From the NCBI RefSeq assembly GCF_030035675.1, contig NC_084482.1, forward strand, positions 220,123,943 through 220,187,942: a stretch of DNA of 64,000 bases, given 5' to 3'. The stretch comes from Rhineura floridana (taxonomy: Eukaryota; Chordata; Lepidosauria; Squamata; Rhineuridae). Numbering within the stretch: position 1 is the first letter of the stretch; each line of letters opens with the position of its first letter. Of the stretch, positions 23,501-32,292 are shown one piece after another. The position numbers and the translations under genes are program-made. The notes under the pieces are model-generated. The model was not told the DNA's origin and ran no database searches. It saw only the letters and a program-made list of their open reading frames with translations.

Positions 23501-24976
23501 TTCCCAGTAATCATTTTACACTCTTTCCCCCATTCCAGCCTCAAAGACATCCCATCTGGGGAGCATCTTGGGGGCTGTGGCTGCTTTGGTGATGCTGCTG
23601 GTGTCGGGTATCATTGGGTACATCAGTAAGTATAAACTGTGAACACATTGGGGAGGGGGGGAGATCACACTATTGTAGGATGTACCAGGGATTTGCTGAG
23701 TGGTGAACCCCCCCCAAAAAAATCTGGAGGTATCTACAAACTCCTCTCCTGGATGTGCCCAGGAGCACTATTTGAATGGCATTTTTGTACCAAGACTAAA
23801 GGGATGTAGAAAGTGATGGTAGGTGCATCCCCACAAAGACTCCCTTCCTGCAAGATAAGCTTCCCAGTTTTTCTTTTTTAATTGGGTTGTGTGGTCCTTG
23901 GAGGTCATTTCCTCTTCCAATGCTCTGCTTGTGCCTCGGCAGGAAAATGGCAACCCGGTGGCCACTCAAACTTCAGGTGAGTGACCACCTTTTGGAAATG
24001 GGTTCTCCTGCACAGCACAGCTTTTGGATGTGGGCTGGGGGGGCTGTGCCCAGGGCTTAGACCGGCCCTGAAGCTGCTGCAGAGGGCTTGTGCCAACTCG
24101 CTCTTCCCACCCGACATGTTCTGGGAAAGGGGAGTCTCTGCAGCACTTGCAGCCAGCCTGCTCCTTGTCTGTGCAGAGACTCCTCTAGTCCAAAACATAA
24201 AGGCGCAGGAGCCAGGCTGGGATGGGCTCTGAGAAGCAGCACTGGGGAGGCAAAGGGAGAGGAGAGAGAGATCTTGCTGTAGGATGACTCTATTTCATAT
24301 TTTTCAGGGTCGTGTATTTCGGTTTTTGTACTTTGTGAACTGCTTGGAAACCTGTTCTGAGCATGTTAAAAGTTATCAAATAAGAATGGTGACTGGCTGT
24401 TTTCACCATATGTGGGCCACATTTAGTGGGTCAGGAAAGGAGATCTCTGCATTGTGCCTGTTTGATCCGTCCTTCTTTCGTTTCCTCCGAATTCTTCTTC
24501 CTCTCTTCCCCTTGGGTGCAGTTTCAGGCTCTGCCTGAAGGCCATATTTAGGGGGACAGGAAGGGATTTCTCTGTGGGGCTCTCCTCCCTTGCTTGAGTC
24601 CTCATTTGGAGCTGTTTCCTCCACAGGCTCCTCTCTGTCACACATTATCTTCTTCCTTGCTTGTAACACCTTTTGATACGGGATGTGGGACTTGAGCCAT
24701 GGCGGGCTGATGGATGTTCACCATCTTACACTCAACCTTTTTGACAATTCTTGACACTCACAACACATGATGGCCTCTCAGATCCTTCCACTTGACTCTT
24801 AAGGACCTCACACTGACAACTCCACCATACTGGCTTAACCATCGTCTTTTGTTTTTGTTTCTGTAGCAAAATACTCTGCTGGGAGTGCTGGAGGATCGAG
24901 TAGTGTGCCGGACAACTTGTCCTTAATCATCCCTGCCCCTTCAGAACTTCTGCCAGCCCATAATATAGTTCCATAG
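12676..24976 (+). CDS. MHC class I heavy chain gene A (non-classical-like), gene span
   Basis: Exons: alpha1 12,676-12,951, alpha2 20,107-20,382, alpha3 21,497-21,781, TM 23,539-23,625, tail 23,943-23,976, and a possible last exon from 24,867. All introns up to the tail are phase 1 with GT-AG borders. The product would be a type I membrane glycoprotein pairing with beta-2-microglobulin at the cell surface. All domains are open. Aligned to classical class I, T143, W147 and Y159 are kept. The positions of Y7, Y59, Y84, K146 and Y171 read G, F, H, N and L, so classical peptide anchoring is unlikely. The leader is not certain (candidate at 2,441). The introns are loaded with transposons, including a copia element between alpha1 and alpha2. 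No promoter could be fixed. It may be expressed or a young pseudogene lacking a leader. Confidence 0.85.
13012..13406 (-). mobile_element. CR1 LINE 3' end
   Basis: The minus strand encodes FVQLETLETDKRKYFFTQR and then FKRRLDKFMEDRAINGY, a CR1-type C terminus. A 3' UTR ends in the TTCTTATG repeat tail (13,012-13,030 as read in reverse). It is interrupted at 13,407 by the copia LTR. Confidence 0.82.
13407..13734 (-). repeat. Copia 3' LTR
   Basis: A 328-base LTR with TG...CA ends, bounded inward by a polypurine tract (as read on minus, GGAAAAGGTGGGAAC). The matching LTR start recurs at 63,702. Confidence 0.75.
13407..16410 (-). mobile_element. Ty1/copia LTR retrotransposon (broken)
   Basis: Fossil element in intron 2 of gene A, opposite to the gene. 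Parts seen, in element order: a primer-binding stretch TGGTATCAGAAC near 16,396-16,407 (the initiator-Met type usual in copia), Gag with the knuckle CYYCGSKTHLQRDC, protease core DSGATHS, a pre-integrase segment, and integrase with HIDLAGPL and DQGGEF. A polypurine tract at about 13,735 and one recognisable 3' LTR (13,407-13,734) close the element. It is broken, with several lesions. Shared remnants in gene B (38,445-38,705) date its insertion to before the inverted duplication. Confidence 0.85.
16558..16710 (-). mobile_element. L2-like LINE 3' tail
   Basis: An ATTT tail, then ATACCCTCCTTTCAGCCAAA and AT-rich 3' UTR as read on plus; 5'-truncated, no coding sequence. Confidence 0.6.
16711..17289. 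other. Intron sequence, nothing recognised
   Basis: No coding homology or named repeat seen between the L2 tail and the SINE. Confidence 0.5.
17290..17490 (+). mobile_element. tRNA-derived SINE
   Basis: Pol III A-box-like TAGCTCAGTGGAGGAGC and B-box-like GGTTCAATCC lie about 45 bases apart. They are followed by the common tail region CCGGTCAGTGCAGACAGTA and GTCTGACTCAGTATAAAG. Related fragments lie at 19,395, 19,755 and 24,970. Confidence 0.75.
17904..18239 (-). mobile_element. Solo LTR, gypsy (Gmr1-like family), short form
   Basis: TGTGACGCCC start and AACATCACA end as read on plus, with the 5-base duplication CCCTC on both sides (17,899-17,903 and 18,240-18,244). It has the ends of the 667-824-base LTRs but is only 336 bases long. 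Confidence 0.88.
18400..19800 (+). repeat. Tandem/dispersed ~0.6-kb repeat units in intron 2
   Basis: Unit 1 (18,400-18,860), unit 2 (19,045-19,395) and unit 3 (19,540-19,760) share blocks such as ACCACAGTCTCC-CTGACCTTCTTTCC, CCCCCATATCATTTGTCCCA and CTGCCCTTCTGAACATGGCA. Units are separated by SINE pieces. They are diverged (well below the identity of the 50-kb duplication) and non-coding. Confidence 0.75.
18861..19030 (-). mobile_element. CORE/MIR-like SINE
   Basis: As read on plus: CAAGGTCACCCAGTGAGCTT, then GGATTTGAACCCTGGTCTCC and AACGCCTTAACCACTTTAG, the reverse of a tRNA-headed CORE SINE. It begins with a short TG repeat. Confidence 0.7.
19395..19990 (+). mobile_element. Two tRNA-derived SINE copies, one split by an L2 tail
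   Basis: SINE pieces with GGTTCAGTCC B-box-like sequence and CCGGTCAGTGTAGATGATAC at 19,395-19,530, and again at 19,755-19,990. In the second copy an L2 3' tail (GGGGCGGTATATAAATACAA then AATA repeats, about 19,815-19,878) is inserted between the B box and the body. Confidence 0.65.
20107..20382 (+). CDS. Class I gene A, exon 3 (alpha2 domain)
   Basis: The 276-base exon lies between TCTTTCAG and GTGAGG, phase 1 to 1. It reads GFHTWQLACGCEIHEDGRRE, then YDGKDFLSFDKETLTWTAAD, FTKRNWEVD and FYLEEECPDWLPKLLECGKE. The two cysteines expected for the alpha2 disulfide are present (ACGCE and EEEC). T143, W147, Y159 and W167 equivalents are kept, while K146 is N and Y171 is L. This is the only alpha2 exon in the window; gene B has none and gene C runs off the edge first. 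Confidence 0.93.
20457..20526 (+). repeat. ATT microsatellite
   Basis: An almost pure ATT repeat of about 23 units in the intron after alpha2. The equivalent run in gene B (38,420-38,440, AAT on plus) lies exactly at the junction where the alpha2 exon is missing. Confidence 0.9.
21497..21781 (+). CDS. Class I gene A, exon 4 (alpha3, Ig C1 domain)
   Basis: The 285-base exon lies between TTTTTACAG and GTGAGA, phase 1 to 1. It encodes DPPTVKVTRMAGQDGLETLI, the canonical CQAYGFYPKEIDTTWRKD, and YWCHVEHDGLLEPL at the second cysteine. Both Ig cysteines and the tryptophan are present. It should bind beta-2-microglobulin and support co-receptor contact in classical molecules. It is slightly longer than the usual 276 bases. 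The gene B copy differs at about eight residues. Confidence 0.93.
22480..23340 (-). mobile_element. CR1 LINE fragment (RT to C terminus) in intron 4
   Basis: The minus strand encodes [40 protein letters not shown] and LDYYVQFWTPHFKKDADKLE, typical CR1 RT thumb sequence with later C-terminal parts to the left. It is frame-broken. A shorter relative is at 35,935-36,375 in gene B. Confidence 0.8.
23539..23625 (+). CDS. Class I gene A, exon 5 (connecting/transmembrane)
   Basis: The 87-base exon lies between CATTCCAG and GTAAGT, phase 1 to 1. It encodes a short connector ASKTSHLGSI and then a hydrophobic membrane span LGAVAALVMLLVSGIIGYI. It anchors the heavy chain. Confidence 0.88.
23943..23976 (+). 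CDS. Class I gene A, exon 6 (cytoplasmic tail)
   Basis: A stretch between CCTCGGCAG and GTGAGT. It continues the frame as RKWQPGGHSNF, a basic start just after the membrane span. It is 34 bases, whereas the family usually has 33 here, so the exit phase is 2 instead of 1. The same 34 bases occur in gene B (35,170-35,203). If the donor is not used the frame stops two codons later. Confidence 0.6.
24867..24976 (+). CDS. Class I gene A, possible last cytoplasmic exon
   Basis: Follows TTTGTTTCTGTAG. In one frame it reads KYSAGSAGGSSSVPDNLSLI and on to a stop at 24,974-24,976, resembling the serine-rich class I tail. That frame needs a phase-1 donor. The phase actually delivered by the 34-base exon 6 gives an 11-residue unrelated ending with a stop at 24,901-24,903. 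The exon is plausible by position and acceptor but unproven. Confidence 0.4.
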
Positions 24977-25120
24977 GAACATAGGAAGCTGTCTTATTCC
25001 AACTCAGACCCTTGGTCCATCTAATTGAGTGCTGTCTACACTGACTGGAAGCCTGGCCTGGAGATGCTGAGGATTTGACCTGGGACCTTCTGCAGTGAAG
25101 CAGTTGCTCCACCTCTGGCC
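24970..25120 (-). mobile_element. tRNA-derived SINE (reverse)
   Basis: As read on plus: CATAGGAACATAGGAAGCTG, then ACTCAGACCCTTGGTCCATC and a degenerate B box near 25,075. It is the reverse complement of the SINE at 17,290. Confidence 0.72.
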
Positions 25121-26244
25121 CTTCAAAGTTTGAAATATCGAAGGAGGAATGGTGAAGGCCCATTATGGTTTTCAAACTTCCAAATGAGAACTTTTTGGGG
25201 ACTGGTTTCCTTGAAGGATCAGTTTACGCTGCATATGCCCAGTCAAGCATTTAGATTTATAAAAGGGCTTATCCACATGGGACCATAACTTCATGCTAAA
25301 GGTGCTGTTTTTACCTCCGTTTTCTGTTTGCAGTGCCCACAGCAAGAGTTCGTTGCCAGCTGCAAACACAATGTTGTCTACTCACACTTGAGGGGAAGCA
25401 TCAATCACGCAGTTTCCTAAAGACCACGCCCACTAACTTAACATTTCCACTCCCTCTGGTTACCTGGCAACTGAGTGTGCTCAGTTTGTTCTACCAGTAA
25501 GTTTCATTTTAAGAAAACAAAACCGGAAGTGCAATTATTTTTATTTTCACTGATACAATACAAATGAAATACAACTCTTTGTCTGAGCACTATTATACTT
25601 TTGTGCACAAGTTAGGGGGAAAAGAAACATAAGACACCGTTTGCTGTAACATAAAAAAGGCTTGCAGAATGGGAGAGAGCAGGAGAGGTTTCGCTTCAGC
25701 CCACAGGAAATGAAATGAAAGAAGCGGAGAGGAGGGAGTGGGCATGGAGAGGGGAACGATTGACACACCCACCTAAAAGTATCAGAGCAAAGTGTCTGCA
25801 AGCTGTAGCGAAACTGAGTGAAGACTTTTTTCCTTCCCTGTTTGGATGATCAGAGGATTGGGTTAGTACAGATTTACAGTGGGAAAACCATGTGATAGCT
25901 TCTGTTTGCCAGTAGCGTCATGTGAACCATGCGAATTGAAAGGGGATGCAAGTAGCACCAGACACACAGTAAACCCCCGTGTAGATGAGCCCGAAGTGGC
26001 ACTTCTACAGGCGCCTTATGATGTTTGTTCCGCTCTTCCAATTAATCACTCTTTTAGCGTGGCAGCACCTCTTCCTCTGGAACTCCCTCCCTATTAATAT
26101 CAGGCCAGGCGCCTTCCCTGTTCAGGCAAGCCTAATTAGACATGGACTTCCATTATCTATGCTTGTTCTTAAACTCTGTGATTTGATCTGTATTTGTTAA
26201 TTTTATTATGTCGGTTTTGTAGACAACTGTAGGTTGGTTAACCT
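25121..26244. other. Intergenic, no gene recognised
   Basis: Low-identity repeat-like stretches; 25,880-26,000 resembles a dispersed squamate repeat but no coding homology was seen. Confidence 0.5.
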
Positions 26245-26430
26245 CAAGCATGGATTGCTGCAATGCGCTCTAGGTGTGGCTACCCCTGAGGCTGGTTTGG
26301 AGGTTACAGCTGGTGCAGAACATGGTAGCTACTGCCAGCATCTAACACCAAGTTCAAGGTTTTGCTACTAACATATATGGGCCTATATTGCCAGGGGTGC
26401 GGTCATGCAGGGTATCGGAGAGTCTTAAAC
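26245..26430 (+). mobile_element. L2-like LINE fragment, old
   Basis: Matches the L2 thumb region by sense (GGATTGCTGCAATGCGCTCT, CAGCTGGTGCAGAAC, TTCAAGGTTTTGCTACTAAC) but is frame-broken and clearly older than the nested L2s. Confidence 0.65.
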
Positions 26431-26496
26431 CCTTTACTTGTTTGGGAGCAGAGCACCAGCAGGGTCGCTATGTCTCCAGCAACTACATGCCAAACA

Positions 26497-26640
26497 GCAT
26501 GAAAGGGGAGTATGTTAGCCATTGAGAAGAGTCTTCTAACATGCTTCCTTGTCCTTTCCTGCAGATTGGAGTCAGAGTAAATGAAGGTGACTCAAACACT
26601 GAGAAGACTCTTCTCATAAGCTAACACTCCTATTTCATGC
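26497..26640. mobile_element. MITE with ~40-base terminal inverted repeats
   Basis: The left end GCATGAAAGGGGAGTATGTT and the right end (reverse complement GCATGAAATAGGAGTGTTAG) continue into matching GAGAAGAGTCTTCT. It is 144 bases, non-coding, and a non-autonomous DNA transposon of unassigned superfamily. Confidence 0.75.
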
Positions 26641-28174
26641 TTATTGATTCCTAGGCATTATCAAGGATCTCATTCTCAACCCCACAGCAAAAAAAATGGG
26701 GAGGGGCATGACTGTGATTAACATGAAGGGACCCTGCACTTCTGAATTTGCCACTACACTACTGTATATTGCTCAGGACCAGGTTACTTGAGAGATGGCT
26801 GTCTTATCCCTTATATTCTCAGTAGATCATCACGGTCTGCAGGAGAGCTTCTCCTGCATGTTCCAAAGATCTCAGAAGCCCCCTCCACAGTGACAGCATC
26901 AGTTCAGAGCGCTTCATGAATCAGCTTACAGGTTGTACAGGATTTAGCATCATTGCAAGGAATGACAAGGCACAACTATACTGCACTAAGACATTGTTGC
27001 AGCGACTAGACATGCCTCCTTACCATCCTTAAGTAAGGATGGGCGGGCACCTGACTTTCATGGACTGAGTATCACTGGGGAGAGCACGAGGCAGATGAGC
27101 TCTCCTCCTCAGAGGGACAGTGAAGGCTCATTGAGATTGCCAGCGCCACAGCCTACATGTCTGAGGTGAGGGCGGCTGGACCCCCTCCTCAACATCACCC
27201 TCAGGAGGGGGCCTGCTCTTTAGCAGTGGTAGGGTGAGTGAGGAAGGGGTGAAGTGAAGGGGGAGAGACAACCTCTTGATCGGGCAGTGCCTCCCCAGTA
27301 GAAACCGGAACTTTAGGGGCGGAGCATCCACGGGCTCATCACTGGTGCCTTCCCATTGGTCCAAGTCTATCTCCTCCTCATCATCATCATTGCTCCATTG
27401 CCAACACACGGGACTCATAACAAGGGTTGGCAATTGTGCATACTACGTGCATACCAATCAACTTCTGCGACAATAGTTAAAAGTAGTGTAGAGGAGAGCT
27501 CACTGCCAGCTCAGAGGCCACAGAACTCTTCATCTGGTCCCCTTTAATCTTGTGGCTAACTGCTACTTTGGGCTCTTTTCACAGACTTTGGGACTTAACA
27601 ACCCACAACTGCTCACCGTCATGACCTGAACATGACCTTCGCTGTTTCCCCTTTTTTTTGCTATGTACCTTTATTGTTTTATTATCATCTTGAACCCCTG
27701 CTCCTATACATCCTAATACTATGTATTTTATTTATGCAAAGCCCCTATATTAAATGTAGTTTACATTTTAAGTTTACATACTGCATACACCAGTCACAAA
27801 TGTAAAACCTGCTATGGGTTTTCAGGTATTGCTTATATAATACCTGAACCCCTTAAAGCCTTCCAAAAGGGGGTCAGGTGCTCTCATTCCTTCCCACACT
27901 CACTTCCTTGTATTATTAAGAGGGCATCTGAGTGCCAGGTTCTCCGTCAGATCCCCCAAAACCAGATTCCCCCCCGTTAGAATTTCTATGTAAAACATTG
28001 CAAATACTTCAGGGCGTCCATAGCATCGTTGTGACAGTAGGTCCGAGTGAAGTTCCATATTTCTCTTGACCTTTGTTTATTGCAAATGCCAACCGAGTGC
28101 TTGACACCATAGGAAAAGAGCTAAAAAAATTTTTAGGGCGAGCTACAAAAAGCCACAGTGAGTTTGCAAGTTTC
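26641..28174. other. Intergenic, no gene recognised
   Basis: A short GC-rich patch (27,130-27,400) has a minus-strand open stretch of 101 residues without recognisable domains. The rest is AT-rich without clear features. Confidence 0.45.
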
Positions 28175-28790
28175 CAAATGCTATTTATTTATTTTATTTA
28201 TTATTTGATTTATATCCCGCCCTTCCTCCCAGCAGAAGCCCAGGTCGGCAAACAAAAGCACCAAAAACACTTTAAAACACCATAAAAACAGACTTTAAAA
28301 TACATTAAAACATCTTTAAAAGCTCTTTTTGAAAGTTTTCAAAACGTCTTCTAAAAAAAGTTTTAAAAACATTAAAAAAAAGGTTTAAGAACATATTAAA
28401 AAGCAATTCCAACACAGACGCAGACTGAGATAGGTCTCAACTTAAAAGGCTTCTTGAAAGAGGAAGGTCTTCAACAGGAGCCAAAAAGATAACAGAGATG
28501 GTGCCAGTCTAATATCCAAGGGGAGGGAATTCCAAAGGGTAGGTGCCACCACACTAAAGGTCTGTTTCCTATGTTGTGCAGAATAGACCTCCTGATAAGA
28601 TGGTATCTGCAGGAGGCCCTCGCCTGCAGAGCGCAGTGATCAACTGGGTATAGAAGGGGTAAGACGGTCTTTCAGGTATCCTGGTCCTGAGCTGCGTAGG
28701 GTTTTGTACGCTAAAACCAGAACCTTAAACTTGGCCCGATAGCATGGATTTCTTACAAATCTCACTGTGGGGTGAATTTTAGTACTGTAC
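28175..28790 (-). mobile_element. L2-type LINE 3' end
   Basis: As read on plus: an ATTT tail, TATATCCCGCCCTTCCTCCC, a long A-rich 3' UTR, and then the reversed C-terminal coding region (AGGAAGGTCTTCAACAGGAG, TTGTACGCTAAAACCAGAAC). It is a different subfamily from the young L2 copies. Confidence 0.7.
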
Positions 28791-29389
28791 TCATGTCAAT
28801 CAGGCCTCTCGAAAGCCTTCATTATAGCCCTTATATATATATTAATTAAGTTTTCATGAGCTCCAGCCAGCGCAGTCATGTTGGTCGGAGCTAAAAAGCA
28901 TTGCAGTCCAAAAAGTCTGAAGGGCTCCAGGGGCAGGAAGACTGTGATAAGATAAGGAGGCTGTATGGAGGGCTGGTGTTTGTGGTTTGAAACATCATAA
29001 AATTCCTGTGGAAAGAGCCTGATGGATGAAATGCGTGGACTGTTGGGCTCACATTGAGCAGATGAAAGTTCAAATCTCTGCTTAGGAACAAGGGGGCTTA
29101 CTGCCTTGGGCCATTTGCCACCCAGCCTAATGTTCCTCACATGGATGGTAGCCTGAGTTCCTTGGAGAAAGAATACGATTTACCTGTAACATATAGGTTA
29201 TTTTCTGTCCTAGACTTATTTTCTCTTAATTAATGGTGGGTTTACCTGTCTTTCTACCAAGTCAAGCAATAGATCTATCTCACCCTGGGTGGTCTACTAT
29301 GAAAAGTCTCCCAGAGACAATTTTGCTGGCCCCACCACCTAAAATCCTTTTTCGACTGGTGAGGACACATCCTGTGTTCAAAGCAGGTC

Positions 29390-29590
29390 CTCTGTCAGAG
29401 AGTTGGACCTGGGTCCAAATTCGTATTCAGCCATGCAACTCATTGGGTAACGTTGGACCACTCACACTCACCCAGGCTTATCCTATAACACAATGAAGTT
29501 TTGAGGATAAAAATCATGAAGAACCTCGTGCCCCACTTTAGGTCATTGGAGGAAAAGTAAGATTAAGTGTAGACACTAAATAAATAAATA
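29390..29590 (+). mobile_element. CORE/MIR-like SINE
   Basis: TGGACCTGGGTCCAAATTCG, then TCAGCCATGCAACTCATTGG and GTAACGTTGGACCACTCACA, followed by an AAATAAATAAATA tail. Confidence 0.65.
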
Positions 29591-29718
29591 TTTCCCCCCT
29601 TCTCCTCCTTATTATTATTTTATAACTTCTCCCACATCAGTATTTTTTCTGTGTCTAAAAAATCATAGTTGATTATGGATGTAAGCAATGTTGAAGCCAC
29701 TCCTTTTCTCCTCCTCAG

Positions 29719-30629
29719 ATGCAGACCACTGCACCAAATGTCCAGAAGATCAATATCCAAACAAGGGCAGAGATCAGTGTATCCCCAAGACTATCACATT
29801 CCTGGATTATGAAGAACATTTGGAGATCATCTTAGCTTCAATTTCCTTATTCTTTGCTTTAACCACAGAGATTGTGTTAGGAATCTTCACTAAATTCAAG
29901 GAAACACCCATAGTCAAAGCAAACAATTGGGATCTCTCCTTCATCCTCCTCATCTCCTTCCTGCTTTCCTTTTGGTCCTCCTTCCTCTTCATTGGCCAGC
30001 CAAGGAGAGTGACCTGCCTTCTCCGACAAACAGCCTTCAGCATAATCTTCTCAGTTGCTGTTTCTTCTGTCTTGGCAAAAACCATCACTGTGGTGCTGGC
30101 CTTCCTGGCCACAAAGCCAGGGAACAGGCTGAGGAGATGGCTGGGGAAGAGTCTGGCCAACTCCATTGTCATTTCCTGCACCAGTGTCCAAATTGTCATC
30201 TGCACCATCTGGCTGTGGATTTCTCCACCCTTCCCAGACTCAGACATGCACTCCCAGCCTGGAGAGATCATCCTGCAATGCAACGAAGGGTCTGTCACCA
30301 TGTTTTATGGTGCCCTCAGTTACATGGGCTTCCTGGCTGCCGTCTGCTTCACAGTGGCTTTCCTTGCCAGGAAGCTGCCTGGGGCCTTCAATGAAGCCAA
30401 GCTGATCACCTTCAGCATGCTGGTCTTCTGCAGTGTTTGGGTCTCCTTTGTGCCCACCTACCTGAGCACGAAGGGGAAATACATGGTAGCCGTGCAGGTC
30501 TTCTCCATCTTGGCCTCCAGCGCTGGGCTTCTGGGCTGCATCTTCATTCCCAAATGCTATATTATTGTACTGAGGCCTGATCTCAATACAAAGGAGCACC
30601 TGACGACAAAAACTAAAGATGGCATCTGA
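29719..30629 (+). CDS. Vomeronasal type-2 receptor, terminal seven-transmembrane exon
   Basis: Starts after TCTCCTCCTCAG in phase 1. It opens with the end of the cysteine-rich linker ([20 protein letters not shown]), then seven hydrophobic spans, and ends [11 protein letters not shown]...DGI with TGA at 30,627-30,629. Class C receptor signatures include [15 protein letters not shown] before TM6 and [15 protein letters not shown] after TM7. V2Rs are pheromone receptors in vomeronasal neurons; this exon couples to the G protein. The length (about 303 residues) is normal for the last exon. No upstream exons for the ligand-binding domain or the cysteine-rich linker were recognised between 25,000 and 29,700. 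It may therefore be an isolated exon, or its 5' exons may lie farther upstream beyond the class I gene. The frame is fully open. Confidence 0.92.
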
Positions 30630-31499
30630 TTGTTGCCATATTTATTTTTGCCTATTTCCAGCAGAACAGAAATGAAATCCACATACTTGTCTTGGGAATA
30701 CGGCTCCTTTTATATAAATCTGTCTTCATTCTGTACAAATCATGAATGATGAAAATGAATGCATAATTATTGCAATGGCCACAGACCCTTTGGGCTTTAT
30801 GTTTGACATGTTTTGCTTCATCACAGCCTGATTCCCACTTGATCAGCCACAATATATTTGTGCTGGTAATGCTCATCCGGTGTCACCCTGAGTCATTTTT
30901 CAGGATTATTTTCTAGCAAATATTGTTCAGTGGCAACATTGCGTTAAATCATCATTATCTTCTGTTTATTTTTATGGTAACCTTTCCACAAAATTATGCT
31001 CAAAGTAGATCACAATAATCCAAATGAAGAATAAATATAACAGATCTTAGAAACTATTAAAAATAGTATCAATGAGTAAGTAAAAGATCAATCCAATATT
31101 CAATAAAAATACAAAAAAGCTAACCTAACTTTAATAGCTTAAAATAAACTAAATGATAGTTCCAACACAAAGATAGTTCACTAGCATCCAAATGATCACC
31201 ACATTCCAGATAATGTACTTGTATCCAATAATTTGGACCTGAGACTCAGTCTTCAAACACCCATGGTCCTCATCCCATCTTTCACCAGGTGCAGTGCAGA
31301 CACTTCCACCCTGCTTCTCACCCAGAGGGGCCTTTTGCCCACCATTATTGTGTGCTCACCCCATATAGCAGCCAATAATTTTCTTTCTACACTCTTCCAC
31401 TATGCAATATAGAATCATCCAGGCTGGGGCCACAAACAACATTTCAAGGGGTTACACCCCTATGGAGCCCCCTGAACTATAGATGCTAAAAGTGTATCC
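30630..31499. other. V2R 3' flank and repeat remnants
   Basis: Holds the probable 3' UTR (candidate AATAAA at about 31,031) and, at about 30,960-31,150, a degraded LINE-like 3' end on minus. No other gene seen. Confidence 0.45.
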
Positions 31500-31990
31500 C
31501 CTGCCCAGAGCTTGGAAGTAACTCGTTATTTTTAACGAGTTACTTGTAATTCGTTACAATTTTAAATAACGAGTGGGTAATTCCATTACATTTGGCAAGT
31601 AACGGAACGACTAGTAATTTCCCTACTTTTCAGCTGCAACTCTGACGTTTCCACGTTAGGTTGCACATTACTTGGGGGCGGGAACAAGGGGAAGTCAGCT
31701 CCTGGCTGTGATTGGTTAACACAAGACATGTGTCTCACACTGATTGGACCTCTGCACAGACTCTCTCTTCCCTCGTGATCTGTGTTAGGAGGCACGAGGG
31801 AAGAGGTGAATAGGCAGGGCCTGCTAGCATCTGAGAGGAAAAAATGGACGCCGGAGGAAAAAGCCAGGGCAAGGACAACGGAGGAGAAGGCAGCAGCAGA
31901 ATGGCGAAGAGCTGTGGAGGTGAGTGACGATGATTTGTGTGTTTGTGTGTGTGCCCCCCGCGGCACCGTTCTGCCCCCCCACCCCCCCAC
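31500..31990 (+). mobile_element. hAT-like DNA transposon 5' remnant
   Basis: Begins near CAGAGCTTGGAAGTAACTCG with repeated GTTACTT/AACGAGTTAC motifs typical of hAT ends. A CCAAT-bearing stretch follows, and then ATG at 31,845 opens MDAGGKSQGKDNGGEGSSRM and stops at a GTGAGT donor (31,919). That could be the first coding exon of a hAT transposase. No transposase body or matching right end was found. Confidence 0.45.
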
Positions 31991-32248
31991 GGCCCCCTCC
32001 ATCAATCACAAGGCACTTCTGAAACTTCGGCCTTCTCTTCCTTCCCCCCCTTTTTGAACTTTCCCCCTTGTTCCCATGCATACCTGTGTGCTGTATTTAT
32101 CCAGACAGAGCACTCCTGCCTTTTAAAATGCCGGCTAGCTTTTTATTATATATTTATTTCAACTCCATCTTTCTTTTTATTGGTATTTTTGTCCTGTTTA
32201 ATCACAAGACTGAATTGTATGTGGAATTGTATGTGGGACAAAAACTGT

Positions 32249-32252
32249 TTCA

Positions 32253-32286
<34 letters not shown>

Positions 32287-32292
32287 TAAATC
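32249..32292 (+). repeat. AAT microsatellite
   Basis: About 12 AAT units followed by AAAATAAAT. Confidence 0.9.

Larger units (their letters stand above)
12000..24725 (+). repeat. Inverted duplication, long arm (class I gene A side)
   Basis: Exons, introns and repeats here recur in reverse complement at 34,205-39,540. Matches include 12,000-12,670 with 39,080-39,540, the alpha1 and alpha3 exons, 20,640-21,060 with 37,970-38,320, and the 3' flank to 24,725 with the sequence beginning at 34,205. The other arm is shorter because large intron pieces and the alpha2 exon are absent there. Confidence 0.88.

Noticed and set aside
25870-26097. Short plus-strand frame with CEPCELKG
   Set aside because: Looks like part of a dispersed non-coding repeat; no homologous protein recognised.
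27128-27433. 101-residue acidic/proline-rich open frame (-)
   Set aside because: No recognisable domain, no splice context and no second copy; kept only as an unassigned stretch.
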